A stretch of 30,160 nt of DNA from an uncultured Lachnospiraceae bacterium (GCA_910588565.1 CAJUPF010000039.1:1-30160); one strand, 5' to 3'. Numbered from the stretch's first letter, positions 1-8,924 are shown. Notes: generated from the sequence alone by a model not told the origin. Numbers and translations are program-made.

Positions 1-46
1 CCTACTTTTGGTTGTTGGCCTTCTCGGCAGGTCCCGGTGGCAATCA

Positions 47-1660
47 TCATTTGTGGATGCCTTCTCCGATGGTATCTATCCGTCCCTGCCCATAGACTTC
101 TTCCAGTTCCTTTTTATACTGTTCTATATGGGCAAACCACTCGTCAAAAGAAGCATATTCCCGGCAGCTCTCCTGCAGCTCGTCAATCACTTCCGCCAGG
201 CCTTCCGCATCGATTTTGCGGTATTCGGCATATTCTGTCAGAAACGTATCATAACCAATGGCTTTTCGGATATAGTTAATCGCTGCAAAAGGACGCATCG
301 TACGAATGGCCCCAAGATCTGCTTTCAGCTCTTCTATCCGTTTTTCTATCCATGGCTGTTCCGCATAAAAAGCCTGCCATTTTTCAAAAGAAACTGTTTC
401 TTCTTCCAGGCTTTCCCTGCTCAGATACCGTTTGGGACGGTTCATAATTTTCAGAAAATCTCTCCGTCTGCGGCTTCCTCTGGCGAGCCGGATATACGCA
501 TACAAATCTTTGGCAATCCAATGCTCATAAATATTAGGGACCTTATCCCTGGCAACAAAGGGGATATTGTACTCCATCAGCAGTTCCATCAGCAGTCTTG
601 CCTGCGTATTGGTTCGGAATAAAACCGCCGTCTGATCATAAGACGCTTTGCCTTCCCGGATTCGTTCTACAAGCTTCCGGTTTGCTTCCCGCTGTGTTTC
701 AAAAAACTCTGTTGTTATCGTATGATCTTCTTTTTTTACCGCCCTGATTTCCTTTTGAAACCGTTCTTTATTGCACGCAATCATCCGGGAAGCCATTTCT
801 ACCACATCTTTTGGACAGCGATAATTGTATTCCAGCTTTACAATTTTGGCGTTTGGATAGTCCTTTGGCATATGCAGCATAATTTCCGGCCTTGCGCCCC
901 GGAACCGGTAAATCGATTGATCGTCGTCTCCCACAATAAACAGATTCTGCTGCGGTTCCGCCAGCATACGTACAATATCGTACTGAATCTGATTGACATC
1001 CTGAAATTCATCGATCAGTATATACGGATATTTCCTCTGCCAGGCAGACAGGATATCCTTTCGTTCCGAAAATAATTCATACGTATAGACCAGCATATCG
1101 TCAAAATCAATTTTGCGGTATTTTTTTAAAAATCGCTGATATTCCCCAAAAATCGTACAAAATACGTCTTTTCCACAATGAATCGGATAATAATGCTCTA
1201 ACTGCATTCGCCCATTTTTCACAAAACTGATTTCCGATAACAGATTCTGCACAAATTCATTTTCCTCTTCATACTCCAGGCGCATAGAATGTATCGTTTC
1301 CCGCAAAAACTGCATCCGCTCTTCCTCACGGATAATATTAGAAGCCGTAAAATGATAGGCATGTTTTAAAATCATAAAAAAGACCGCGTGAAACGTACCG
1401 AATGTCACGCGTGTTCCGGCCTTTGGCATTCGTTTTAAAAAGCGTTCCTTCATTTCACTGGCAGCCGCTTTGGTAAATGTGATAACCAGTATACCAGAAG
1501 GATCTGCCTGTACGTTTTTTATTAAATTTTCAATTCTTCGGGTAATGACAAATGTCTTGCCGGAACCTGGTCCGGCAAGCACCAACATGGGGCCCGTTTC
1601 ATGCAGGACTGCCTGCCGCTGGGCATCGCTTAGATTTTGTTCCTTTGATATTTGATTCAT
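47..1660 (-). CDS. UvrD/PcrA-like superfamily 1 DNA helicase, C-terminally truncated
   Basis: This is a 537-residue ATP-dependent DNA helicase of the UvrD/Rep family, expected to unwind DNA 3'-5' in repair or replication restart. Visible motifs in order are the Q motif (LSDAQRQAV, residues 10-18), Walker A (GPGSGKT, about 30-36), motif Ia (TFTKAAASEMKER), the DEFQD Walker B box, motif III (GDDDQSIYRFRGA) and motif IV (NYRCP). The reading frame ends in two consecutive TGA codons just where motif V (TxHxxKGLE) and then motif VI should follow, so the last part of domain 2A is missing. None of the three frames in the remaining 46 bases gives a convincing motif V. The ATG lies one base after the gltX stop, and only a weak ribosome binding site is visible, so translation is probably coupled to gltX. 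Truncation may be real or reflect an error near a sequence end. Confidence 0.85.
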   Translation of the reverse strand: MNQISKEQNLSDAQRQAVLHETGPMLVLAGPGSGKTFVITRRIENLIKNVQADPSGILVITFTKAAASEMKERFLKRMPKAGTRVTFGTFHAVFFMILKHAYHFTASNIIREEERMQFLRETIHSMRLEYEEENEFVQNLLSEISFVKNGRMQLEHYYPIHCGKDVFCTIFGEYQRFLKKYRKIDFDDMLVYTYELFSERKDILSAWQRKYPYILIDEFQDVNQIQYDIVRMLAEPQQNLFIVGDDDQSIYRFRGARPEIMLHMPKDYPNAKIVKLEYNYRCPKDVVEMASRMIACNKERFQKEIRAVKKEDHTITTEFFETQREANRKLVERIREGKASYDQTAVLFRTNTQARLLMELLMEYNIPFVARDKVPNIYEHWIAKDLYAYIRLARGSRRRRDFLKIMNRPKRYLSRESLEEETVSFEKWQAFYAEQPWIEKRIEELKADLGAIRTMRPFAAINYIRKAIGYDTFLTEYAEYRKIDAEGLAEVIDELQESCREYASFDEWFAHIEQYKKELEEVYGQGRIDTIGEGIHK

Positions 1661-1661
1661 A

Positions 1662-3110
1662 TTAAGATAATTGTTCTATTCCTTTGTGGATTCTGTACAG
1701 GGATTCTTCTTTTCCAAGAATCTCCATAATTTCGGTTGCGCCTCCCGGCGTCATCTGTTTGCCGGAAACTGCAGTACGGATTGGCCAGAGTACATAACCG
1801 TTTTTGTAGCCTTTTTCCTTGATAAAAGCAGAAATCGCAGTATAGAGCGCATCGTTGCTATAGTCCTCCTGCGTTTCTAATACCGGAAGAATTTCCCGCA
1901 GCACATGTAACGAAGTCTCTGCATTGGTCTTCATCTTCTTGTGCGTATACATGGCAATGTCATATTCCGGCAAGGATTCAAAGAAATCAATATGATCTGC
2001 GATATCCGGGAAAATCTCAATTCTGGTTTGCACTAATCTGGCGATTTTCTTGAAATCATACGGCTTTGTAACCACAGCTTTGATATACGGTTCGGCCATT
2101 TCATAAAAACGGTCAAACTCCATGGCTTTCATATATTCCCCATTCATCCATTTGAGTTTTGTCATATCAAACACAGCCGGGGATTTGCTCATATGATGAT
2201 AATCAAACGCTTCCACCAATTCTTCCAGATTATAGATTTCACGGGTATCGGAAGGGCTCCAGCCCAACAGCGCCACAAAATTAATAATGGCTTCGGATAA
2301 AAATCCCTGCCCGATCAAATCTTCGTACGAAGAATGGCCGCTTCTCTTGCTTAGCTTCTGATGCTCTTCATTGGTAATCAGCGGGCAGTGAACATACACC
2401 GGGACTTCCCAGCCAAACGCTTCATACAGGCGGTTGTATTTGGGGGAAGAAGACAGATATTCATTTCCCCGGACAATATGCGTAATTCCCATCAGATGAT
2501 CGTCTACGACATTGGCAAAGTTATACGTCGGGTATCCGTCAGATTTGATTAAAATCATATCGTCTAATTCCGCATTATCCACCGTAATCTCACCATAGAT
2601 ATCATCCCAAAATGTCGTCGTTCCTGTCTGCGGATTATTCTGGCGAATCACATAGGGTACGCCGGACGCCAGCTTCGCTTCCACCTCTTCCCTGCTTAAA
2701 TGCAGGCAGTGTTTGTCATAAATCACGATTTCTTTTCCGGCTATATTCTGTTTGATACTTAAAAGACGCTCTTTATCGCAAAAACAATAATATGCTTCTC
2801 CTTTGTCAATTAGCTTCTTTGCATACTCCAGATAAATTCCGTTTGCCTGACGCTCACTTTGAACATAAGGCCCGACGCCGCCGCCTTTATCCGGCCCTTC
2901 ATCATGAATGAGGCCCGCATTCTGTAAGGTACGGTAGATAATATCAATTGCTCCTTCCACGTAACGCTCCTGATCCGTATCTTCAATCCGTAAGATAAAA
3001 TCTCCGCCTGCATGTTTTGCAATCAGATAAGCATATAATGCCGTTCTTAAATTGCCAACATGCATCCGCCCGGTAGGGCTGGGCGCAAATCTTGTCCTGA
3101 TCTTACTCAT
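1662..3110 (-). CDS. gltX: Glutamyl-tRNA synthetase (class I)
   Basis: The product (482 residues) charges tRNA-Glu (or tRNA-Glu and tRNA-Gln in organisms that use the GatCAB route) in the cytoplasm. The Rossmann-fold signature appears at the N terminus: RFAPSPTGRMHVGN (residues 7-20, the HIGH equivalent) and RIEDTD (41-46). The KMSKS loop is present as KLSKR (252-256). The length is normal for bacterial GluRS. A longer frame with an upstream ATG exists, but the start at 3110 is preceded by AAGGAGGAAATT, an excellent ribosome binding site, and places the conserved N terminus correctly. It lies 91 bases downstream of alaS with a weak hairpin between them, and one base upstream of the helicase start. 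Two tRNA synthetases and a helicase may therefore share a transcript; that grouping is inferred from spacing only. Confidence 0.96.
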   Translation of the reverse strand: MSKIRTRFAPSPTGRMHVGNLRTALYAYLIAKHAGGDFILRIEDTDQERYVEGAIDIIYRTLQNAGLIHDEGPDKGGGVGPYVQSERQANGIYLEYAKKLIDKGEAYYCFCDKERLLSIKQNIAGKEIVIYDKHCLHLSREEVEAKLASGVPYVIRQNNPQTGTTTFWDDIYGEITVDNAELDDMILIKSDGYPTYNFANVVDDHLMGITHIVRGNEYLSSSPKYNRLYEAFGWEVPVYVHCPLITNEEHQKLSKRSGHSSYEDLIGQGFLSEAIINFVALLGWSPSDTREIYNLEELVEAFDYHHMSKSPAVFDMTKLKWMNGEYMKAMEFDRFYEMAEPYIKAVVTKPYDFKKIARLVQTRIEIFPDIADHIDFFESLPEYDIAMYTHKKMKTNAETSLHVLREILPVLETQEDYSNDALYTAISAFIKEKGYKNGYVLWPIRTAVSGKQMTPGGATEIMEILGKEESLYRIHKGIEQLS

Positions 3111-3152
3111 AATTTCCTCCTTCCGGCGCACTTGCCGCGCCATGTTTACCTG

Positions 3153-3191
3153 AAAATGCTGCAGCAAGACAATATACAGCCTCGCTGCAGC
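3153..3191 (-). terminator. Weak hairpin between alaS and gltX
   Basis: Two copies of the self-complementary GCTGCAGC (3158-3165 and 3184-3191) can pair across an 18-base loop. In the direction of alaS transcription the hairpin is followed by ATTTTC, a short T tract. It could act as a weak or partial terminator behind alaS. The poor T tract makes read-through into gltX likely. Confidence 0.3.
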
Positions 3192-3201
3192 AATCTATCT
3201 T

Positions 3202-5910
3202 TTATAATTGCTGTTCCAATACAGCTTTTACTTCTGCAATCGCATCTGCAATTCCTGCCGGGTTCTTTCCGCCGGCCTGCGCCATGTTGGGACGCCCGCC
3301 GCCACCGCCGCCGACTTTTCCCGCAATGCCTTTGATCAGGTTGCCTGCATGGGCGCCCTGTTTCATAGCGGCGTCTGTCGCCATAGCTACCAGATTTACC
3401 CTGCCGTCTTTCTCAGACGCCAGTACTATAACGCCTTCTCCAAGCTTCTCTTTCAGCTGATCGCCCAGTTCTCTGAGCCCGTTCATATCTACGCCGTCAG
3501 CTCTTGCCGCAAGTACTTTCACGCCTTTTACCTCCGTTATCTGATCCATAACGTCACCTAAGGCATCCTTTGCAGCTTTGCTCTTTAAGGATTCATTCTC
3601 ACTCTGCAGCGCCTTTATCTCTGCAAGCAGATGCTCAATCCTGGAAAGCACATCAGCCGGACCTGTCTTCAGCAGCGCTGCCGCCTGTCCAAGTTCTGCT
3701 TCTATCTTATCATAATAGGCAAATACTGCATCACTGGTCAAAGCTTCGATTCTTCTGACCCCGGCAGCAACGCCTGATTCGGATATAATCTTAAACGCCG
3801 CAATCGACGATGTATTGGCGACATGCGTACCGCCGCATAATTCCGTAGAAAAGTCTCCCATCCGCACAACTCTGACCGTATCGCCGTATTTTTCGCCAAA
3901 GAGCGCCATTGCCCCTGTTTTTCTGGCTTCTTCTAAAGTCATAACATCCGTTGTAACAGCAAGGGAGGCTGCAATCTTTTCATTGACAATATTCTCGGCT
4001 TTCTGAATCTCTTCTGCTGTCATTGCGGAAAAATGGGTAAAATCGAACCGCAGGCGATCCGCGTTGACATCCGATCCGGCCTGCTCCACATGAGTTCCAA
4101 GCACCTCCCGGAGCGCTTTCTGAAGCAGATGCGTAGCGCTGTGGTTCTTGCCGATTGCTCTTCGCTTGTCCTGATCTACCACAAGTTCTGCCGTATCGCC
4201 AGCTTTTACCATACCTTTTGTAACTTTACCGATATGGCCGACCTTGCCGCCTGACAGTTTCACAACGTCTTCTACGGCAAATTCAAAGTCATCGGTACGG
4301 ATCACTCCGGTATCGGCATTCTGGCCGCCCATCGTCGCATAGAATGGAGTCTGTTCTACAAAAACAGTCCCTCTCTCTCCCTCAGATAACGTATCCGCCA
4401 GCTCTCCCTCGATTTTTACTTCGATGCTGCCGTCCGGTTTCGTCACAGTTACTTCTATCTCCCTTGTCATAACTGTAACCGGAGAAGAATAAGTAAGATT
4501 GTCATATCCTACAAATTCAGTTGTAATCTTTGGATCAATGGATTCGTACACAGTTGCATCCGCACCCATATAGTTTGTCACTTTTCTGGCATTGCGGGCT
4601 TTTGTCCTCTGCTCTTCCATCGCTGCCGTAAATCCGTCTTCATCAATGGAAAATCCTTTTTCTTCTAAAATCTCCTGTGTCAAATCAAGCGGGAATCCAT
4701 ACGTATCATATAACCGGAACGCATCTGCTCCTGCCAGGACGTTCTCACCCTTTGCTTCCATCTCTTTTTGCATATCGGATAAAATAGCAAGGCCCTGATC
4801 GATTGTCCTGTTAAACTTCTCTTCTTCCTGCGTCAGAACACGGAAAATAAATGCTTTTTTCTCTTCTAATTCCGGATAGCCGTCTTTGCTCTCATTAATC
4901 ACCGTTTCACTTAGCTTTGCAAGGAACGTCCCCTTAATTCCCAGCATCCTGCCATGTCTTGCAGCACGGCGGATCAGCCTTCTGAGTACATATCCTCTGC
5001 CTTCATTGCCAGGCATAATTCCATCGGATACCATAAACGTAGAAGAACGGATATGATCGGTAATCAGACGGATAGAAATATCGTCGATCGCATCGATCTG
5101 ATAGGTCTTGTGGGACAATTCACAGATTTTATCACGAATCGCCTTCATCGTATCAATATCAAAAACAGAATCCACATCCTGCATAACGACAGCCAGACGC
5201 TCTAACCCCATTCCGGTATCAATATTCTTCTGTTCCAGTTCTTCATAGCCGCCCTTGCCGTCGCCGTCAAACTGCGTGAATACGTTGTTCCACACTTCCA
5301 TAAACCGATCGCAGTCGCAGCCGACTTTACAGTCCAGACTGCCGCAGCCGTACTTCTCGCCTCTGTCATAGTAAATCTCAGAACAGGGGCCGCAGGGACC
5401 TGCGCCATGCTCCCAGAAGTTATCGCATTTCCCTGTTTCGGGATCCCGGTAAAACCGGGTGATCTTCTCCTTTGGAATACCGATATCTTTATTCCAGATC
5501 TCAAACGCCTCTTCATCTTCACCGTAAATAGACGGATAGAGCCGCTCCTCTTCTAATCCCAGAACCTCTGTTAAAAACTCCCAGGACCAGGCAATGGCTT
5601 CTTTTTTAAAATAATCGCCAAACGAAAAATTGCCAAGCATTTCAAAAAAAGTCAGATGCCTTGCGGTTTTTCCGACATTCTCAATATCGCCGGTACGGAT
5701 ACACTTCTGGCAGGTCGTAACCCGCTTTCTCGGCGGTATCTCCTGGCCGGTAAAATAGGGCTTTAACGGCGCCATACCCGCGTTGATCAACAGCAGACTG
5801 TTGTCATTGTGCGGCACCAGGGAAAAGCTCTTCATCGCAAGATGCTCTTTGCTTTCAAAAAATTCCAGATACATCCTGCGCAGTTCATTCACTCCATAGT
5901 TCTGTTTCAC
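3202..5910 (-). CDS. alaS: Alanyl-tRNA synthetase
   Basis: This 902-residue class II synthetase charges tRNA-Ala and clears Ser-tRNA-Ala. The N-terminal catalytic core carries motif 1 and 2 landmarks (TFFEMLGNFSFGDYF, residues 88-101; CQKCIRTGDIENVG) and the cysteine-rich insertion common in clostridial AlaRS (CGPCSE to CKVGCDCDRF, about 173-203). The editing domain shows both zinc-binding halves, HSATHLL and CGGTHV, and the C-terminal C-Ala domain ends in a glycine-rich GGGGGGRPNMAQAGG stretch. The start codon is GTG at 5908-5910, preceded by GGAGG at a seven-base gap. A 41-residue membrane protein gene lies 23 bases upstream and appears to share the transcript. The upstream leader has no T-box sequence, unlike that of thrS in this window. 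Confidence 0.97.
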   Translation of the reverse strand: MKQNYGVNELRRMYLEFFESKEHLAMKSFSLVPHNDNSLLLINAGMAPLKPYFTGQEIPPRKRVTTCQKCIRTGDIENVGKTARHLTFFEMLGNFSFGDYFKKEAIAWSWEFLTEVLGLEEERLYPSIYGEDEEAFEIWNKDIGIPKEKITRFYRDPETGKCDNFWEHGAGPCGPCSEIYYDRGEKYGCGSLDCKVGCDCDRFMEVWNNVFTQFDGDGKGGYEELEQKNIDTGMGLERLAVVMQDVDSVFDIDTMKAIRDKICELSHKTYQIDAIDDISIRLITDHIRSSTFMVSDGIMPGNEGRGYVLRRLIRRAARHGRMLGIKGTFLAKLSETVINESKDGYPELEEKKAFIFRVLTQEEEKFNRTIDQGLAILSDMQKEMEAKGENVLAGADAFRLYDTYGFPLDLTQEILEEKGFSIDEDGFTAAMEEQRTKARNARKVTNYMGADATVYESIDPKITTEFVGYDNLTYSSPVTVMTREIEVTVTKPDGSIEVKIEGELADTLSEGERGTVFVEQTPFYATMGGQNADTGVIRTDDFEFAVEDVVKLSGGKVGHIGKVTKGMVKAGDTAELVVDQDKRRAIGKNHSATHLLQKALREVLGTHVEQAGSDVNADRLRFDFTHFSAMTAEEIQKAENIVNEKIAASLAVTTDVMTLEEARKTGAMALFGEKYGDTVRVVRMGDFSTELCGGTHVANTSSIAAFKIISESGVAAGVRRIEALTSDAVFAYYDKIEAELGQAAALLKTGPADVLSRIEHLLAEIKALQSENESLKSKAAKDALGDVMDQITEVKGVKVLAARADGVDMNGLRELGDQLKEKLGEGVIVLASEKDGRVNLVAMATDAAMKQGAHAGNLIKGIAGKVGGGGGGRPNMAQAGGKNPAGIADAIAEVKAVLEQQL

Positions 5911-5933
5911 AAAAATTCCTCCAAAATCATGTT

Positions 5934-6059
5934 TTACTCTTTTGTCTTTGCATTTTTGCTGTCACGCAGTTTCTTGCCTGCAAAAACTCCACAGACTGCT
6001 AAAATTACATAAAAAACAAGTTTTCCCAGATAACCTAATAAAGTAGATACAAATGCCAC
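5934..6059 (-). CDS. Small single-pass membrane protein (41 aa) in front of alaS
   Basis: This short gene reads GTG to TAA and encodes 41 residues: an N-terminal half MAFVSTLLGYLGKLV, a hydrophobic segment FYVILAVCGVFAG (residues 16-28), and a strongly basic tail KKLRDSKNAKTKE. The layout predicts one membrane helix with a positively charged C-terminal end on the cytoplasmic side. The GTG start has a strong GGAGG seven bases upstream, which is the main reason to call it real. It lies between a good promoter and its structured leader (6172-6351) and the alaS start 23 bases downstream, so it is probably cotranscribed with alaS. I do not recognise the family, and no function can be assigned. The alternative is a leader reading frame that merely couples or tunes alaS translation. 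Confidence 0.6.
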   Translation of the reverse strand: MAFVSTLLGYLGKLVFYVILAVCGVFAGKKLRDSKNAKTKE

Positions 6060-6098
6060 AGCGATTCCTCCATTCTTCTTAACCTTATAACTTTTTCC

Positions 6099-6157
6099 GG
6101 AGCGTATTTGAAAAACGGATCATCCATCTGTCGGAAAGCAATTTTCAAACGCGCTCC
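6099..6157 (-). repeat. Imperfect inverted repeat in the alaS leader
   Basis: Arms of 16 bases at 6099-6114 (GGAGCGTATTTGAAAA) and 6142-6157 (TTTTCAAACGCGCTCC) match at 14 of 16 positions, with one further wobble pair in RNA. They would form a long stem with a 27-base loop, 40 bases upstream of the small membrane gene start. No T run follows, so it is not a simple intrinsic terminator. Confidence 0.6.
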
Positions 6158-6171
6158 AGAATCGCAGTATT

Positions 6172-6308
6172 GTAACAGTTCAGATACCTTCACTGTTACA
6201 GGCATCCAGCCCATTTAATGTCGCTTGCAGCGAGGGGCTGGATGCTCCCTGGCCGCATAGTTTGGTACGGTCAGCGCAGTAAATGCGCAGACCTGTCTGA
6301 ACTGTTAC
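6172..6308. repeat. Nested palindromic element in the alaS leader
   Basis: An outer perfect 13-bp inverted repeat (GTAACAGTTCAGA at 6172-6184, complement at 6296-6308) encloses a perfect 11-bp inverted repeat (GCATCCAGCCC at 6202-6212, GGGCTGGATGC at 6235-6245). Its loop carries another small palindrome, TCGCT-TGC-AGCGA. The left end is itself a short palindrome (GTAACAGT at 6172-6179 with ACTGTTAC at 6192-6199). A diverged copy of the left end occurs at 12460-12485, which points to a dispersed repeat family. The element lies between the promoter at 6323-6351 and the small membrane gene, so it would be part of the transcribed leader. Confidence 0.65.
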
Positions 6309-6322
6309 GCAGTATTTTTTAA

Positions 6323-6351
6323 ATTATAGAACACTTTAGTTGTTTTTTCAA
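6323..6351 (-). promoter_or_regulatory. Sigma-A-type promoter for the small membrane gene and alaS
   Basis: On the minus strand the sequence reads TTGAAA (6346-6351), 17 bases, then TATAAT (6323-6328). This is a near-consensus vegetative promoter placed just after the cysteine desulfurase stop. Transcription would start near 6316 and give a leader of about 255 bases before the first start codon. Confidence 0.65.
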
Positions 6352-6362
6352 CCGAAAAATTT

Positions 6363-7517
6363 TCACCCCCGCATATCTGCAACAACCATCTTTACTTTTT
6401 CTATTGTATAGTCCATATCCTCTTTTGTATTTTCCGCCCCAAGCGTAAAGCGGAGCGCTCCCCTTGCCCATTCGCTTTCCACACCGATTGCGGTCAGTAC
6501 ATGAGAATCTTCCAGGCTGCCCGTAGAACAGGCGGAACCGGAGGATACGCAAATACCCTGGGTATCCAGAAGAATTGCCGCTGCTTCCCCGGTGATTCCC
6601 TTAAAGCAGAAACTTGCATTATTCGGCAGGCGGAATTTCCGGTTTCCGGTCATAATCACGTCCGGAATCTCCTGCAGGATACGGTATGCCAGATAATCCC
6701 GCAGATACTTGATTCTGCGGCGTTCCAGATGCATCCTGCGGTGCGCCAGTTCCGCCGCTTTTCCCATCCCCACAATACCCGGCACATTTTCCGTCCCGGC
6801 TCTGCGGTTGCTCTCCTGCGCGCCTCCATGGACAAATGCCGGCAGATTGATCTCGCTTCGGATATACAAAAATCCCACACCCTTTGGCCCGCCAAACTTG
6901 TGCGCACTTGCGCTCAGCATATCGATATGCTCCCGCTGTACATGAATTGGCAGATGACCATACGCCTGCACGGCATCCGTATGGAAAATCAGAGAATTTT
7001 TCCTGGCAATCCTGCCCAGTTCCTCAACTGGTTCTATCGTTCCAATTTCATTATTGGCATACATAACAGACAGCAGACAGGTATTTTCCAGAACTGCCTC
7101 CTCCACTTCTCCTGTAATCACCCTGCCGCCGGAATCTACCTTCAGAAAAGATACGCCGCAGCCCATTTGCTCTAACTCACTACAGCTGTTTAATATGGCG
7201 TGATGCTCCACCGGCGTTGTAATCACATGGCCTTTTTTTCCTTGATTCGTCCGTTCATACAGCTGAATGGCTTCTTTTAACGCCCAGTTATCCGATTCGG
7301 TTCCTCCGGATGTAAAATAGATTTCTTCCGGCTTTGCATGAATCGACTCCGCAATCGTTCTTCTGGCATGTTCCATCGCTTCTTTGCTCTTTCCCCCAAA
7401 TTCATAAATTGTAGAGGGATTTCCGTAGTATATTTCCAGATATGGCTCCATTGCTTCTGTTACTTCCGGCAGTGTTCTAGTCGTAGCTGCATGGTCTAAA
7501 TAAATCATCTTACTCAT
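6363..7517 (-). CDS. Cysteine desulfurase, NifS/IscS family
   Basis: This PLP enzyme (384 residues) takes sulfur from cysteine for iron-sulfur cluster or tRNA thiolation pathways. Landmarks are the N-terminal YLDHAATT (6-13), GNPST (33-36 region), the PLP-stacking histidine in VEHHAIL (about 105), the PLP lysine in SAHKFGGPKG (K207), and the catalytic loop SSGSACSTG with C330. That loop is of the IscS/NifS type. A longer frame exists, but the ATG at 7517 puts the conserved YLDHAATT right at the N terminus and has a GGAG eight bases upstream. No iscU or thiI neighbour is present, so the sulfur acceptor is unknown. The gene starts 54 bases from the divergent flippase gene and may share its regulatory region. 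Confidence 0.93.
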   Translation of the reverse strand: MSKMIYLDHAATTRTLPEVTEAMEPYLEIYYGNPSTIYEFGGKSKEAMEHARRTIAESIHAKPEEIYFTSGGTESDNWALKEAIQLYERTNQGKKGHVITTPVEHHAILNSCSELEQMGCGVSFLKVDSGGRVITGEVEEAVLENTCLLSVMYANNEIGTIEPVEELGRIARKNSLIFHTDAVQAYGHLPIHVQREHIDMLSASAHKFGGPKGVGFLYIRSEINLPAFVHGGAQESNRRAGTENVPGIVGMGKAAELAHRRMHLERRRIKYLRDYLAYRILQEIPDVIMTGNRKFRLPNNASFCFKGITGEAAAILLDTQGICVSSGSACSTGSLEDSHVLTAIGVESEWARGALRFTLGAENTKEDMDYTIEKVKMVVADMRG

Positions 7518-7571
7518 TTTTACACTCCATTCCTCATATAATACATCAACCCTGATTTTGATGGTGATCCT

Positions 7572-8924
7572 GTGCAAATCCATAACAAATTAAAAAATCC
7601 GGTTATTTCCGGTGCATTGCTGCTGACTGCCGCCGGCATCCTTGGCAAAATCATAGGCTTCTTCTATAGGATATTCTTGTCGAGAACAATCGGTGCAGAA
7701 GGACTTGGTATCTATCAGTTAATTTTTCCGATCTCCACAATTTGTTTTGCCATAACCGTCTCCGGACTATCTACTGCACTTTCCAAATTTATTGCAGAAT
7801 ACCAGGAACGGGACCCTTCTTCGCCCAGACGGTTCCTGCGCTTTGCCCTGTCTGCATCCGGCACACTTTCTATTGGCGCCATGCTGATTTTGTTCCGGTA
7901 TTCAGGATTTATCGCAGAAAATATATTGCTTGAGCCGCGCTGCGAACCGCTGATTCCCATTCTGGCCTGTTCCATTCCCTTTGCTTCGTTCCATTCCTGT
8001 ATTCATGGATATTATTATGGGAAAAAAAAAGCAGCCGTACCTGCGGCTTCTTCTTTTATCGAACAGCTTGTCCGGGTGGTTTTTGTATTTATTATTTATC
8101 AGATTCGGCTTGAACAGGGCGAATCCATTGACGTTTCCACTGCTGTATGGGGAATGATGTTAGGAGAAGCCGGAGCTTTCCTGTTCTGCATTACCTCCCT
8201 GCTGTTATCAAAAGATCCGCTCTCTAAAAGTACCTCCAAACCGACGGTTTCTTCAGGATTTCGGGTGTCATCCCCCGGAATAAAACTGTTATCTTACTCC
8301 ATACCGCTTAGCATGAACCGCCTTACGCTGACTTTATTTTCCAGCTTTGAATCCATTCTGATCCCCTCAAGGCTCTGTCTGTTTGGCTATTCCCAGTCAG
8401 ATGCTTTAAGCGTTTACGGCGTACTGACAGGAATGGCGTTTTCTGTGATTACGTTCCCTACTGTACTGACAAATTCCATTTCTGTTATGATTCTTCCGAT
8501 GATTTCTGAAGCAGACGGCAGAAATGATACTGCCAAAATCAGACGGACAATTTATCAGACCATATTTGGCTGTCTGCTGTTTGGTTCCCTCTGCACAGCA
8601 GGCTTCTTAGTAACCGGGAAATGGATTGGAGATATCCTGTTCTGCAATGCCCTCGCCGGAAAATTTATCCGTATGCTGAGCTTTATCTGCCCGTTTTTAT
8701 TTTTATCCTCGCTTTTGACCAGTATCCTCCATGGGCTTGATATGCCGGGATATCCGTTCGCGCTGAACCTGATGGGAAGCCTGGTGCGGATTCTGTTTGT
8801 ATACCTTCTGATTCCGCTGTACGGCCTGAAAGCTTATCTGATAGGAATGCTGGCAAGCCAGATGATAACCTCCGCCTGTTCAGTATGGATTCTCTGGAAA
8901 AAAAGGCTGCGGCAGACCGGTTAA
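7572..8924 (+). CDS. Polysaccharide/lipid II flippase-like membrane protein (SpoVB/MurJ superfamily)
   Basis: This 450-residue protein is dominated by hydrophobic segments, about 12 by eye. It begins with the family signature: LLTAAGILGKIIGFFYRIFLSRTIG reads across residues 17-41 and is followed by GAEGLGIYQL. These are typical of oligosaccharide flippases of the MOP superfamily, including SpoVB and MurJ, which move lipid-linked wall or polysaccharide precursors across the membrane. It is shorter than typical SpoVB (about 520 residues), and no glycan gene cluster surrounds it, so the substrate is unknown. The start is GTG at 7572; only a weak GGTGAT lies upstream, so the start is less certain than the rest. 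A TATAAT at 7537-7542 could be its -10 box, although no good -35 box was found. Confidence 0.85.
   Translation: MQIHNKLKNPVISGALLLTAAGILGKIIGFFYRIFLSRTIGAEGLGIYQLIFPISTICFAITVSGLSTALSKFIAEYQERDPSSPRRFLRFALSASGTLSIGAMLILFRYSGFIAENILLEPRCEPLIPILACSIPFASFHSCIHGYYYGKKKAAVPAASSFIEQLVRVVFVFIIYQIRLEQGESIDVSTAVWGMMLGEAGAFLFCITSLLLSKDPLSKSTSKPTVSSGFRVSSPGIKLLSYSIPLSMNRLTLTLFSSFESILIPSRLCLFGYSQSDALSVYGVLTGMAFSVITFPTVLTNSISVMILPMISEADGRNDTAKIRRTIYQTIFGCLLFGSLCTAGFLVTGKWIGDILFCNALAGKFIRMLSFICPFLFLSSLLTSILHGLDMPGYPFALNLMGSLVRILFVYLLIPLYGLKAYLIGMLASQMITSACSVWILWKKRLRQTG

Noticed and set aside
8..622. 204-codon open frame on the plus strand
   Set aside because: It is antisense to the helicase, has no family resemblance, and is explained by codon bias of the real gene.
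6172..6351. T-box riboswitch upstream of alaS
   Set aside because: The leader is long and structured, but the GGGTGGNACC core and a terminator with T run are absent, in contrast to thrS.
7518..7571. Pair of divergent promoters between the cysteine desulfurase and the flippase
   Set aside because: A TATAAT is present, but no convincing -35 hexamer lies at proper distance on either strand.
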